In this document: positions 7,670 to 16,163 of the stretch, in pieces
Position numbering within the stretch: position 1 is the first letter of the stretch
How the letters are laid out: each line of letters starts with the position of its first letter
Origin: Aliishimia sp965656085
Lineage (GTDB): Bacteria > Pseudomonadota > Alphaproteobacteria > Rhodobacterales > Rhodobacteraceae
Direction of reading: 5' to 3'
Assembly: GCA_965656085.1 (NCBI GenBank)
Contig: CBFHJA010000021.1
Location: forward strand, 8,062-72,061
Length of the DNA stretch: 64,000 nucleotides
The notes under the pieces: generated by a model
Database searches by the model: none
What the model saw: the letters and a program-made list of their open reading frames with translations, nothing else
What the model was told of the DNA's origin: nothing
Position numbers and translations under genes: made by a program

Positions 7670-8596
7670 ATGCCGATCAAACTGCCAAGCACCCTGCCCG
7701 CCTATAGCGTGCTGACACGCGAGGGCGTGATGGTGCTCGACGAGGATCTGGCCGCCCGTCAGGACATCCGCCCGCTGCGCATCGGGCTTCTGAACCTGAT
7801 GCCGAAAAAGATCCAGACCGAGAACCAGTTCGCCCGGCTGATCGGGGCCACGCCCCTCCAGATCGAGCTGTCGCTGATCCGCATGTCCGAGCACCGGACC
7901 CGCAACACCGCCGCCGAACATATGGCTGAATTCTACCAGCCCTTTCAGGAGGTTAAGGACCAGAAATTCGACGGGCTGGTCATCACCGGCGCGCCGATCG
8001 AGCATCTGGACTTCGAAGACGTGACCTATTGGGACGAGCTTTGCGAGGTGATGGACTGGACGCAGACCAACGTGCATTCGACCTTCGGCGTGTGTTGGGG
8101 CGGCATGGCGATGCTGCACTATTTCCACAACGTGCCGAAATATCTGCTCGGCAGCAAACTCTTCGGCACCTACCGCCATACCAATTTGCAGCCGGCCTCG
8201 CCCTATTTGCGAGGCTTTTCAGACGATTGCGTGGTACCGGTGTCGCGCTGGACCGAGGTGCGCGCGGCGGATGTGGAGGCGGCGGGGCTGCCGATCCTGC
8301 TGGGCAATGAGGAGACCGGCCCCTGCCTGATCGAAGATCCGGGCCACCGGGCACTGTATATTCTCAACCATTTCGAATATGACAGCGGCACGTTGAACGA
8401 AGAATACCAGCGCGATCTGGCCTCCAGCCAAATAGGCGGAGCCGAGATTGCGCTGCCGGTAAACTACTTCCCGGGCGATGATCCGGGTAGGCCCCCGCAA
8501 AACCGCTGGCGCAGCCACGCACATCTTCTATATGGCAATTGGATTAACGAGATTTACCAATCCACGCCCTTTGAGCTAGAGAAAATCGGTGGCTAG
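7670..8596 (+). CDS. metA: Homoserine O-acyltransferase, MetA family (predicted acetyl-CoA type)
   Basis: A 308-residue enzyme that acylates L-homoserine in methionine synthesis. The catalytic Cys142 is in FGVCWGG and the His/Glu pair is in NHFEYD (about 234-236). Residue 111 is Glu (ITGAPIEHLDF); in this family Glu111 is known to favour acetyl-CoA, whereas the succinyl-CoA enzyme of E. coli has Gly. The enzyme is therefore better called homoserine O-acetyltransferase despite its MetA fold. Its stop overlaps the GTG start of the next gene by 8 nt, indicating co-transcription. The 38-bp gap upstream is too short for a SAM-II riboswitch. Confidence 0.95.
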   Translation: MPIKLPSTLPAYSVLTREGVMVLDEDLAARQDIRPLRIGLLNLMPKKIQTENQFARLIGATPLQIELSLIRMSEHRTRNTAAEHMAEFYQPFQEVKDQKFDGLVITGAPIEHLDFEDVTYWDELCEVMDWTQTNVHSTFGVCWGGMAMLHYFHNVPKYLLGSKLFGTYRHTNLQPASPYLRGFSDDCVVPVSRWTEVRAADVEAAGLPILLGNEETGPCLIEDPGHRALYILNHFEYDSGTLNEEYQRDLASSQIGGAEIALPVNYFPGDDPGRPPQNRWRSHAHLLYGNWINEIYQSTPFELEKIGG

Positions 8597-9557
8597 ACGC
8601 TTGTTATACATTGTTCTTTTGAGCCTGATCGCGGTTGCGACGGTGCAACTCGTGGCCGGTGTCCGCGAGGAGCGCGCCCGCTCCACCTACCAGCCGACCG
8701 GCGAGCGGATCGAGGTGGATGGCATCAAAATCCATGTCGACGTGCGCGGCTCCGGTCCCGATCTGGTGCTCATCCATGGCGCCTCTGGCAACACGCGCGA
8801 CCTGACCTTCGCCTTCGAGGACGAGCTGGCCAAGCGCTACCGCGTGATCGCCATCGACCGCCCCGGCCTTGGCTGGTCGCAGCAGCCCGAGGGCTACGGC
8901 GTGCTCTGGAACACGACAGGCGAGTCGCCGCAGCTTCAGGCCGAAATCCTGCGCAAGGCCGCCGAACAGGTGGGCGTGACCAACCCGCTGGTGATGGGCC
9001 ATTCCTTCGGCGGCGCCGTGGCGATGGCTTGGGCGCAAATGTATGACGACACTGCCGGGCTGATCATGGTGGGGGCGGTCTCGCACCCATGGCCGGGCGA
9101 TCTGGGCTGGACCTATCACTGGAACGGCTCGCTATTGGGTGGCGCGCTCTTCGTGCCACTGGTCTCCGCTTTCGTGCCGGGCTCCTACGTGGAACAGACG
9201 GTGGAAGGCATTTTCGCCCCGGCTGAGCCGCCCGAGGGCTATATGGACTATGTCGGCACCGGGCTGAGCCTGCGCCGCTCGGCACTAAGGGCCAATGCGC
9301 GGCAGGTGATGTCGCTGCGCCCGCATATCGTGGAGATGAGCGAGACCTACCCGGACCTGACCCTGCCGATCGAGATCGTGCATGGCGAGGCCGATGACAC
9401 GGTTCCGCTGGTGATCCACTCCCAGCCCCTCGCCGAGCGCGCCCCGACGGCAAATCTCGTGGTTCTGGAGGGGGTTGGCCATATGCCCCACCATCAGGCG
9501 ACTGCCGAGGTGATCGCGGCGATCGACCGGGCGGCGGCACGGGCGGGTTTGCGTTAA
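8589..9557 (+). CDS. Alpha/beta hydrolase, membrane-anchored
   Basis: A 322-residue alpha/beta-fold hydrolase with an N-terminal hydrophobic segment (LLYIVLLSLIAVATVQLVAG, residues 5-24) that probably anchors it to the inner membrane with the enzyme outside the cytoplasm. Visible features are the oxyanion HGASG near 63, nucleophile Ser139 in GHSFGG, a likely acid in HGEADDTVP, and His in VGHMPHH near 300. It starts with GTG, overlapping the metA stop by 8 nt. The substrate is unknown; the family includes esterases, lipases and dehalogenases. Co-transcription with metA need not mean a role in methionine metabolism. Confidence 0.85.
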   Translation: MARRLLYIVLLSLIAVATVQLVAGVREERARSTYQPTGERIEVDGIKIHVDVRGSGPDLVLIHGASGNTRDLTFAFEDELAKRYRVIAIDRPGLGWSQQPEGYGVLWNTTGESPQLQAEILRKAAEQVGVTNPLVMGHSFGGAVAMAWAQMYDDTAGLIMVGAVSHPWPGDLGWTYHWNGSLLGGALFVPLVSAFVPGSYVEQTVEGIFAPAEPPEGYMDYVGTGLSLRRSALRANARQVMSLRPHIVEMSETYPDLTLPIEIVHGEADDTVPLVIHSQPLAERAPTANLVVLEGVGHMPHHQATAEVIAAIDRAAARAGLR

Positions 9558-9608
9558 GCCGTCGCGCAACGCATATTGCTTGGCAGCAGTCCTGACACGG
9601 AGCCACAC

Positions 9609-10484
9609 ATGGCCCTTCCCTTCGACGGTGCGATCACCGCCTATTTCAACGACCATGCCCCGGATGCGGTCCGCAAGGCGATCAAGCGCGCCGACGAGGG
9701 CGATATCCTCAGCCACAGCTATCCCCATTCCGAACGCCTCGCACGCAAGCCCTATGAGGCGGAGTTTGACCGTCTGCAAGTCGAACTGGTTAAGCTGCAG
9801 GCATGGGTGAAGGCCAGCGGGCGCCGGGTCGCCATCGTGTTCGAGGGCCGGGACGCGGCAGGAAAAGGCGGCACGATCAAGCGCTTCCGCGAGAACCTCA
9901 ATCCGCGCGGCGCGCGGGTCGTGGCGCTCTCCAAACCCACGGACCGCGAGGCGACCGAGTGGTATTTCCAGCGCTATATCGACCATCTGCCCGCCGCCGG
10001 GGAGATCGTGTTCTTCGACCGATCGTGGTACAACAGAGGCGTCGTCGAGAAAGTGTTCGACTTTTGCACGGATGCGCAGCGCGAACATTTCTTCAGGCAG
10101 GTGCCCAGATTCGAGGAAATGCTCGTGCATGACGGCATCACGCTCGTCAAGTTCTGGCTCAACGTGGGCCGCGCCGAGCAACTCAGGCGCTTTCTCAAAC
10201 GTGAAGAAAATCCGCTAAAGCAATGGAAACTCTCATGGATCGACGTCGAGGGCCTGAGCCGCTGGGACGCCTATACGGACGCCATCGCCGAAACGCTGGA
10301 GCGCTCGCACAGCGCACCGGCCCCATGGACGGTGATCCGCACCGATGACAAGCGCCGGGCACGGCTCGCCGCGATCCGCCATGTGCTGAGCCGGTTGGAC
10401 TACGAGGACAAGGAGCCCAAGGCCCTGCGCGGCACCGATCCGCTGATCTGCGGCGGCCCGGAGATCTGGAGCCGGGATGGCTAA
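9609..10484 (+). CDS. ppk2: Polyphosphate kinase 2
   Basis: A 291-residue single-domain PPK2 that transfers phosphate between polyphosphate and nucleotides in the cytoplasm. Walker A is GRDAAGKGG (80-88), Walker B ends in FFDRSWYNRG (Asp137), and the lid region contains REENPLKQWKLS. The length and one-domain form match class-I-type enzymes, but the nucleotide preference cannot be read from sequence. I chose the ATG after GGAGCCACAC (MALPFDGAI); an in-frame ATG 11 codons upstream lacks a comparable ribosome site. The 3' end overlaps the TetR gene by 8 nt. Confidence 0.93.
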   Translation: MALPFDGAITAYFNDHAPDAVRKAIKRADEGDILSHSYPHSERLARKPYEAEFDRLQVELVKLQAWVKASGRRVAIVFEGRDAAGKGGTIKRFRENLNPRGARVVALSKPTDREATEWYFQRYIDHLPAAGEIVFFDRSWYNRGVVEKVFDFCTDAQREHFFRQVPRFEEMLVHDGITLVKFWLNVGRAEQLRRFLKREENPLKQWKLSWIDVEGLSRWDAYTDAIAETLERSHSAPAPWTVIRTDDKRRARLAAIRHVLSRLDYEDKEPKALRGTDPLICGGPEIWSRDG

Positions 10485-11094
10485 ACGCGGCTATCACCAC
10501 GGCAATCTGCGCGCCGCCCTGATCGACGCTGCGCTGATCCTGATCGAGGAAAAAGGCCCCACGGGTTTCACGCTGTCGGAAGCGGCCAAGCGCGCGGGCG
10601 TCACCCCGGCGGCGGTCTACCGCCATTTCGAGGGGCGCGAGGACCTGATCGCGGAGGCCGCTCTGCAAGGCTATGGCATCTTCGCCGACCTAATGGAGCA
10701 CGCCTACCAGTCCGGCCAACCTTCGGCGCTTGCAGCCTTCGAGGCCACGGGCCGCGCCTATCTCGCCTTCGCGCGCAAATTTCCCGGCCATTACATCGCG
10801 ATGTTCGAAAGCGGGATCTCGGTCAATCACTCCGCCGATCTGGCAGCCGCCGCCGCCCGCGCCAATGCCGTGCTTGAAAAAGCCGCCGATGATCTCAGCC
10901 AGCACATTCCGGCCGAAAAACGCCCTCCCGCCTCCATGTTTTCGGCACATATCTGGGCGATGTCTCATGGCGTAGTGGAACTCTTTGCCCGAAACTCCCC
11001 CGGGCGGGCGTCCCCGTTTCCGCCCGAAGAGTTGCTGGAGACCGGGATCGGCGTCTATCTCCGGGGCCTTGGACTGATCGAGCCTGATGACTGA
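10477..11094 (+). CDS. TetR/AcrR-family regulator
   Basis: A 205-residue TetR-type regulator. The N-terminal helix-turn-helix is clear (GFTLSEAAKRAGVTPAAVYRHFEGREDLIAEA, residues about 29-60), and the C-terminal half (YLAFARKFPGHYIAMFE, SAHIWAMSHGVVELF) resembles the WHG-type TetR C-terminal domain. It overlaps ppk2 by 8 nt upstream and the small membrane-protein gene by 8 nt downstream, so all three look co-transcribed. The ligand is unknown, and the tight overlap suggests it may regulate this operon. Confidence 0.9.
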   Translation: MAKRGYHHGNLRAALIDAALILIEEKGPTGFTLSEAAKRAGVTPAAVYRHFEGREDLIAEAALQGYGIFADLMEHAYQSGQPSALAAFEATGRAYLAFARKFPGHYIAMFESGISVNHSADLAAAAARANAVLEKAADDLSQHIPAEKRPPASMFSAHIWAMSHGVVELFARNSPGRASPFPPEELLETGIGVYLRGLGLIEPDD

Positions 11095-11458
11095 CCTGAT
11101 CCTGCCGCGCCTGCCGAAATCCTTGCAGGTTCTTTATATCGACTATGGCCGCGGCGTGGTGGTTGCGTTGGCCGCCGCTCTGGGCCTCGCGGTCTTCATC
11201 GGCCTTTACGAGATCAACGGCGACAAGATCACCCGCCACGCCCTCCTGCCGGTGGTGAGCCAAGAGGTGCGGACCGGGAATAATCTGTCACCGGAAACGG
11301 TCTTTACGGTCACAACGCCGGAAGGCGGCACGGCTCAATTCGCAACCCAATCGCCCGCGGTGCTCCGGGATGCAAACACGGTGATCTGCGCCGAGGAACT
11401 GCGAGCCTCGGATGGCACGACCCGCTGGGAGGCAAGCCCCGCCAGCGCCTGCCAGTAG
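11087..11458 (+). CDS. Small membrane-anchored protein, unknown
   Basis: A 123-residue protein with one membrane segment (VVVALAAALGLAVFIGLYEI, about 24-43) and a C-terminal domain, probably periplasmic, ending in a Cys-containing tail (SPASACQ). I recognise no domain. It overlaps the TetR gene by 8 nt and is followed 38 bp later by the acyltransferase gene, so it is probably the last or middle gene of the ppk2-tetR operon. Confidence 0.7.
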   Translation: MTDLILPRLPKSLQVLYIDYGRGVVVALAAALGLAVFIGLYEINGDKITRHALLPVVSQEVRTGNNLSPETVFTVTTPEGGTAQFATQSPAVLRDANTVICAEELRASDGTTRWEASPASACQ

Positions 11459-11496
11459 AACTTGACCCCGCCCCCCGCTCTGCTAGGCGGGAGGCC

Positions 11497-13392
11497 ATGA
11501 AGTACCGCCCCGAAATCGACGGGCTCCGCACCATCGCGGTGCTGCCGGTGATCCTCTTCCACGCAGGCTTCGGCTTCGCGTCGGGGGGCTATGTGGGCGT
11601 CGATGTATTCTTCGTCATCTCCGGCTACCTTATCACCACGATCCTTCTGGGCGATATCGAACAGGGCCGGTTTTCACTCCTGCGCTTCTATGAACGCCGC
11701 GCCCGCCGCATCCTGCCTGCCCTCTTCGTCGTCATGGCGGCGTGCTTCGCGCTCGGCTGGGTCTGGATGATCCAAAGCCAGTTCCTTGATCTGGCTGAGG
11801 CGATGGCGGCCACGACGCTGTTCATCTCAAACATCCTTTACTGGACCCAGACGGGCTATTTCGCCGCCGCCGCCGAGGAGAACCCGCTTCTGCACACATG
11901 GTCACTGGCGGTCGAGGAGCAGTATTATCTGCTGTTTCCGCCCCTGCTCGCCCTGCTGATGTGGGCCGGACGCCGCGTGGCTCTGCTCGCCATTGCCCTG
12001 ACTGCGCTCGCCAGCCTCGCGCTGGCCTTCGTATGGGATGCACCGCAATCGTCGAAATTCTTCCTCACCCATTTCCGCATCTGGGAATTGCTGGCCGGCT
12101 CGCTCTGCGCCTTTGCGCTGATGGGGCGCGGGCCTTGGAAAAACGACGCACTGGCTGCACTTGGCCTTGTGTTGATCGCCACAAGTCTCGTGCTGATGGA
12201 CGGGGGCACACCCTTCCCGCATTTCGCCCTGCCCCCGGTTCTGGGCACGGTTCTGATCGTGCTCTTCGCCGCCCCCGGAACATGGACCGCGCGGCTGCTG
12301 TCCCTGCGAGCCATGGTCGGGATCGGCCTCATTAGCTTCTCGGCGTATCTGTGGCACCAGCCGCTCTTCGCTTTCGCCCGCATCCGCGCGGTCTTCGCGC
12401 CCGACCCGTGGCTGATGGCGGGCCTTGCACTGCTGTCTTTGCTGCTGGCTTGGTCCACATGGGCGCTGGTCGAGCAACCGTTTCGCGGCAAGACCCCGCG
12501 CGCCCTGCCCAAACGCTGGCAGGTCTTCACGGCCTCTGGCGCGGGCATGGCCCTGATCTTGGGGGCGACGCTCTATGTGGGCGAAACCAAGGGCGTGCCG
12601 GGGCGCGCGGTGGTGGCGCAGATCGTCCCGCCGCTGATGGACGCGAGTGTCGAGCGCGCCCGCACGTGGGAGGTGCTGCGCCGCGAAACCCCGGCGCGGT
12701 TCGATCTGGACCAGTTCGACCCGAATGGCGCCCCGGTCCGTCTGCTGATCCTCGGCGACAGCCACTCCAAAGGGCTGTTCAACGCGATTTATCTCAACCC
12801 CGGTCTCTACCCCGACGTGCAGGTGCGCTGGCTCGGCATCGCCTTCAGTTGCGAGCCGGGAGAGGTGGAGGTGGAGATCGTCACGAGTTGCCTTGAGGAT
12901 GTGATGCAGACCAATCCCGGCCTGTTCGAGGACGCCAGCCATATCCTCTTGGGCGCACGCTGGTTCCGGGCGCCAAAGGTCGAGGCCCTGCCAGACTACG
13001 CGACGACCCTGACCGGGCTTGGCAAGGAGGTGCTGATCGCCGGTGCGACACAGGAGTATTCCCTTAGCGCGCCGGACATGATCCTGCAGGTGGTGCATGA
13101 CAGCGGCTTCGACGGCTCAGGACCCTTCCCGGTCGATGTCGCTGCCCGCCTATTCTGGGACAACCGCTCGCCCACGCTGGACGTGATCGACACCGAGGTC
13201 CGCCAGATCACCGAGGCCGCCGGGGCGCGGTTTCTCGACCGCCGCGCGCTGATCTGCGACCCGGAGGCCGAGCGCTGCACCGCTGTCACCCCGGATATGC
13301 AGGGCGCGGTCTATGATTTCCATCATTGGACGCTTGCCGGAGCCAAGTATTTCGGCGCGAAGATGGCTGCCGAAAACTGGTTCGACTTCTAG
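11497..13392 (+). CDS. Acyltransferase 3 / SGNH-hydrolase fusion (OafA family)
   Basis: A 631-residue membrane enzyme. The N-terminal acyltransferase-3 domain has about ten membrane segments and the hallmark YRPEIDGLRTIAVLPVILFH, with RRARRILPAL and WSLAVEEQYY. The C-terminal periplasmic SGNH domain has the nucleophile motif GDSHSKG at 420-426 and the DxxH pair Asp607/His610 (DFHHWT). Proteins of this architecture O-acetylate cell-surface glycans such as O-antigen or exopolysaccharide; the acceptor is not evident here. It is followed by a mosaic repeat and a convergent cupin gene. Confidence 0.92.
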   Translation: MKYRPEIDGLRTIAVLPVILFHAGFGFASGGYVGVDVFFVISGYLITTILLGDIEQGRFSLLRFYERRARRILPALFVVMAACFALGWVWMIQSQFLDLAEAMAATTLFISNILYWTQTGYFAAAAEENPLLHTWSLAVEEQYYLLFPPLLALLMWAGRRVALLAIALTALASLALAFVWDAPQSSKFFLTHFRIWELLAGSLCAFALMGRGPWKNDALAALGLVLIATSLVLMDGGTPFPHFALPPVLGTVLIVLFAAPGTWTARLLSLRAMVGIGLISFSAYLWHQPLFAFARIRAVFAPDPWLMAGLALLSLLLAWSTWALVEQPFRGKTPRALPKRWQVFTASGAGMALILGATLYVGETKGVPGRAVVAQIVPPLMDASVERARTWEVLRRETPARFDLDQFDPNGAPVRLLILGDSHSKGLFNAIYLNPGLYPDVQVRWLGIAFSCEPGEVEVEIVTSCLEDVMQTNPGLFEDASHILLGARWFRAPKVEALPDYATTLTGLGKEVLIAGATQEYSLSAPDMILQVVHDSGFDGSGPFPVDVAARLFWDNRSPTLDVIDTEVRQITEAAGARFLDRRALICDPEAERCTAVTPDMQGAVYDFHHWTLAGAKYFGAKMAAENWFDF

Positions 13393-13423
13393 GCTCAAGC
13401 CCACCTGCGCCGCGTCCCACCCT

Positions 13424-13489
13424 GTTTTCCTTATGACAAGAATATTCCGAAGGAGTCGCGCAGCGACAGGGGCAGCGCCGCCCTTGCCC
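13424..13489 (+). repeat. Mosaic intergenic repeat R2
   Basis: GTTTTCCTTATGACAAGAAT plus ATTCC, then a short hairpin GTCGC-GCA-GCGAC and the GC-rich GGGGCAGCGCCGCCCTTGCCC. It is the same motif-plus-hairpin layout as at 3596 and 45170, and it lies between the convergent 3' ends of the acyltransferase and cupin genes, where it could act as a bidirectional 3'-end structure. Confidence 0.65.
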
Positions 13490-13491
13490 AA

Positions 13492-13863
13492 TCAAAATCC
13501 AGCGGCGCGATACCCATAAAAGACCTTGGTGAGGTCTTCCTGCACATCCCATGTCACCCGCGCGCCTTGCCGGATAAAGAGACTGTCTCCGGGCCCGAGC
13601 TCCACCGATTGCCCGGTCCCGTGATCGGTGAGCGTGCAGCGCCCTTCGAGAACGGTCATCAGCTCGTCGCTCAGCTCGGTACACTCCACCGCCCCTGCCG
13701 TGCAGCGCCAGATCCCCGTCCGCGTCCTGCACCCGGCCCCGCCATCATCAATCCGCCCAGACGCACGCGGAGTGCCGCGCCGGATCACATAGTTGCTTTG
13801 AGGATTTTCGAAGGGCCAGTCTTCGAGCGTGGCGGGGTCCGGGGCGCTGTCATATTTGATCAT
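13492..13863 (-). CDS. Cupin-domain protein
   Basis: A 123-residue single-domain cupin. The C-terminal half shows the second cupin motif, ELGPGDSLFIRQGARVTWDV, and WRCTAGAVECTELSDELMTVLEG resembles EutQ/DUF861-type cupins. Several usual metal-ligand His positions are not His here, so metal binding is uncertain. The start MIKYDSAPD is chosen over an upstream ATG nine codons earlier that would extend beyond the homologous part. Role unknown; it is convergent with the acyltransferase gene. Confidence 0.75.
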   Translation of the reverse strand: MIKYDSAPDPATLEDWPFENPQSNYVIRRGTPRASGRIDDGGAGCRTRTGIWRCTAGAVECTELSDELMTVLEGRCTLTDHGTGQSVELGPGDSLFIRQGARVTWDVQEDLTKVFYGYRAAGF

Positions 13864-13893
13864 GCCGGATAGATAGCACACTCCTACCAAACG

Positions 13894-13921
13894 AAAAAAG
13901 GCGGCCCGAAGGCCGCCTTTT
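13894..13921 (-). terminator. Rho-independent terminator after rplM-rpsI
   Basis: Read on the minus strand: AAAAGGCGGCC, loop TTCG, GGCCGCCTTTT, then further T. The 7-bp GC stem is extended by A-T pairs and closed by a stable UUCG tetraloop. It lies 22 bp after the rpsI stop. The A-tract on the other side means it could also work in the opposite direction. Confidence 0.9.
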
Positions 13922-13942
13922 CCAACATCGGTATGACAAAGC

Positions 13943-14431
13943 TTAACGCTTGGAGAACTGGAAGCTCTTCCGCGCTTTGGCTTTACCGTATTTCTTCCGC
14001 TCGACCACGCGGCTGTCGCGAGTCAGGAAGCCTGCGGCTTTCAGCGCGCCGCGCAGCGCCGGGTCGTAAAGCTGAAGCGCTTTGGAGATGCCGTGCTTGA
14101 CCGCGCCGGCCTGCCCCGACAGCCCGCCGCCCTTGACGGTCGCCATGACGTCGAACTCGCCATCGACACCGGCCACCTGGAAGGGTTGGCGCAGGATCAT
14201 CTGCAGCACCGGGCGCGCAAAATACTTGTTCAGTTCCTTGCCATTGACCTCGACCTTGCCGGACCCCGGCTTGATCCAGACACGAGCGACCGCGTCCTTG
14301 CGCTTGCCGGTGGCATAGGAGCGCCCGAGCGCATCGCGGACCGGCTCGCGCGAGATCAGCTCTTCGGAGGCCGGGGCATCGACGCCTGCAACGGCGGCGA
14401 GATCTTCAAGTGTGTTGATTTCGTCAGCCAT
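13943..14431 (-). CDS. rpsI: 30S ribosomal protein S9
   Basis: A 162-residue S9 of the small ribosomal subunit. The conserved block YATGKRKDAVARVWIKPGSG, the GGGLSGQAGAVKHGISKAL segment and the C-terminal DSRVVERKKYGKAKARKSFQFSKR, which reaches the ribosomal P site, are all present. The roughly 30-residue acidic N-terminal extension (MADEINTLEDLAAVAG) is common in alphaproteobacteria. It lies 5 bp after rplM in the usual L13-S9 operon. Confidence 0.98.
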   Translation of the reverse strand: MADEINTLEDLAAVAGVDAPASEELISREPVRDALGRSYATGKRKDAVARVWIKPGSGKVEVNGKELNKYFARPVLQMILRQPFQVAGVDGEFDVMATVKGGGLSGQAGAVKHGISKALQLYDPALRGALKAAGFLTRDSRVVERKKYGKAKARKSFQFSKR

Positions 14432-14436
14432 CTGGA

Positions 14437-14895
14437 TCAGCTCCGCGTGTTTTTCTTGTTCATGGACTTCACATCCAGAACTTCAGGGCTTTGCGCCTCA
14501 TGGGGGTGTTCGCCGCCTGCATAAACGCGCAGGTTGGTCATTTGCTTGCGCGCGAGGCGGTTGCCCGGAAGCATACGCTTGACCGCGAGGGTCACGACGC
14601 GTTCGGGATGCGCGCCTTCGAGGATTTGCGCCTTGGTGCGCTCCTTGATGCCGCCCGGATGCCCGGTGTGCCAGTAGTGCTTTTCTTCGCGCTTCTTGCC
14701 GGTCATCTGGATTTTGTCGGCGTTGACGATGATGACATTGTCACCGCAATCCATGTGGGGCGTGAAAGAGGCTTTGTGCTTGCCACGCAGGCGCATGGCG
14801 ACGATCGACGCAAGACGGCCCAGAACAACGCCCTCGGCGTCGATCAGGATCCATTTCTTGTCGATGTCTGCAGGGGTTGCAGAGAAGGTTTTCAT
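14437..14895 (-). CDS. rplM: 50S ribosomal protein L13
   Basis: A 152-residue L13 that binds 23S rRNA early in large-subunit assembly. KWILIDAEGVVLGRLAS, HMDCGDNVIIVNADKI and the C-terminal MLPGNRLARKQMTNLRVYAG are characteristic. The start MKTFSATPADI matches alphaproteobacterial L13; an ATG ten codons upstream is in frame but lies past the usual N-terminus. It heads the rplM-rpsI operon, driven by the promoter at 14937-14964. Confidence 0.98.
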   Translation of the reverse strand: MKTFSATPADIDKKWILIDAEGVVLGRLASIVAMRLRGKHKASFTPHMDCGDNVIIVNADKIQMTGKKREEKHYWHTGHPGGIKERTKAQILEGAHPERVVTLAVKRMLPGNRLARKQMTNLRVYAGGEHPHEAQSPEVLDVKSMNKKNTRS

Positions 14896-14936
14896 AGGTT
14901 GATCCCTTTGGGTCGGGGTGTTCATTCGATTGCGCG

Positions 14937-14964
14937 GTTATACGCGCAGGAGTTTTCCGTTCAA
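14937..14964 (-). promoter_or_regulatory. Predicted sigma-70 promoter of rplM-rpsI
   Basis: On the minus strand, TTGAAC (14964-14959), a 16-bp spacer and TATAAC (14942-14937) lie about 42 bp before the rplM start. A/T-rich sequence continues upstream (14975-15030), as in strong ribosomal-protein promoters. Confidence 0.6.
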
Positions 14965-15242
14965 GTCCAAACCGTGCAATTTAAATACGCAAAATCAGCT
15001 ATTTAGAATTATGGTATAAATATACCCCAAAAAATGCGCTCCTAGACGAGTCCATGGCGGGTAATTGCCCCGCGCTTTCAGGACAGCCTCTCGACATGTA
15101 CAATCGATCTGCGGAGGACAAGCGACCCGATGGATGACGAGAGCCTGCCCCCGGGCGAGACCTTCTCCGACAGCGGAACCGCACGCCCGCGTCTCAAGGT
15201 CTACTCGAAACAGACGTTGAGGCGCATTCCATCCCTCGCGTG
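14965..15242. other. Intergenic region without a clear gene
   Basis: The first 70 bp are A/T-rich and upstream of the rplM promoter. A plus-strand frame opens at ATG 15130 after GGAGGA and reads about 38 plausible codons (MDDESLPPGETFSDSG...) before running into the antisense of the transporter gene. It could be a degraded gene or chance; I would not call it. Confidence 0.5.
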
Positions 15243-16163
15243 CTACCGCTCATCCACCATGGGCAACGGCTTTGCCTTCACGAATTGCTCGCGCCAGATG
15301 ATCACGGCCCCGGCCCCGACGATCAGCAGAACACCCGGAAAGAGCGTATCCACCGGGGCCTCGCCGAAGAACAGCCAGCCGAAGGTGAAGGCGGTGAGAA
15401 TGCCCACATAGCTGAACGGCGCGAGGATCGAGGGCGCGGCGATGCGATAGGCGAACATCAGCAAAAGCACCGCCGTGCCCCCCGCCATCGACAGCGCGAA
15501 GATCAGCAAAAGCTCGTAACCCATCGGCACATGGGAGAACCCGGTGGTACTGAGCGCCAGCACCACGCCGCCCACCACCGAGGCGGCAGAGGACCACAAG
15601 TAGAGCAGCGCGCTCGACACCGAGCTGTCGAAAAATCGCACCGAGACCACCGAAAACCCGTAGCAGAAGGCCGCGCAGATCGGCAAAAGCGCCACTAACG
15701 AAAACGCATCCGTGCCCGGTCGCAGCACCCAGACCGCCCCGGCGAAGCCAAGAACCAGTGCGAAAATCCGCCACGGCCCGACTTTCTCGCGGAACATCAG
15801 CACCGAGAGCAGCACCACGAACATCGCGTTGGTCTGGGCCAGCGCCGAGATCGTGGCGAGTTCCATCAGCCCCAGCGCGGTGTAGAAACACAGCTGCGCC
15901 GTCGCGACCGCGAGCCCGCGCACCAGTGCCAGCTTGGGGCGCGGCACCGACAGCGCCTCGCGGGTGAAACGCAACTCGCCCATCCACGCCAAGGCGATCA
16001 GAGAGGGCAAAATCCCCAGCACATTGCGATAGGCCGACAGTTCCGCCGCGCCATAGCCGTACTCGGTGGTCAGAATACGGACGAGAATGCCCATGATGTC
16101 GAAGCCGACAATGGCCGCCAGCGTCATCGCGATGGCCAGAAGGATGCGGCGTTTCTCAGGCAT
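15243..16163 (-). CDS. EamA/DMT-superfamily transporter
   Basis: A 306-residue inner-membrane protein with about ten hydrophobic segments in two EamA halves (AIVGFDIMGILVRILTTEYG; LAQTNAMFVVLLSVLMFREKVG; APFSYVGILTAFTFGWLFFGE). It is probably an exporter of small metabolites; the substrate is unknown. The start MPEKRRILLAIA lies 8 nt inside the 3' end of the thioesterase gene, so the two are translationally coupled. It is only distantly similar to the transporter at 5493. Confidence 0.88.
   Translation of the reverse strand: MPEKRRILLAIAMTLAAIVGFDIMGILVRILTTEYGYGAAELSAYRNVLGILPSLIALAWMGELRFTREALSVPRPKLALVRGLAVATAQLCFYTALGLMELATISALAQTNAMFVVLLSVLMFREKVGPWRIFALVLGFAGAVWVLRPGTDAFSLVALLPICAAFCYGFSVVSVRFFDSSVSSALLYLWSSAASVVGGVVLALSTTGFSHVPMGYELLLIFALSMAGGTAVLLLMFAYRIAAPSILAPFSYVGILTAFTFGWLFFGEAPVDTLFPGVLLIVGAGAVIIWREQFVKAKPLPMVDER

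Noticed and set aside
15130..15411. 93-codon plus-strand frame before the second transporter
   Set aside because: Most of it is antisense to the transporter gene; the first 38 codons have no recognisable homology.
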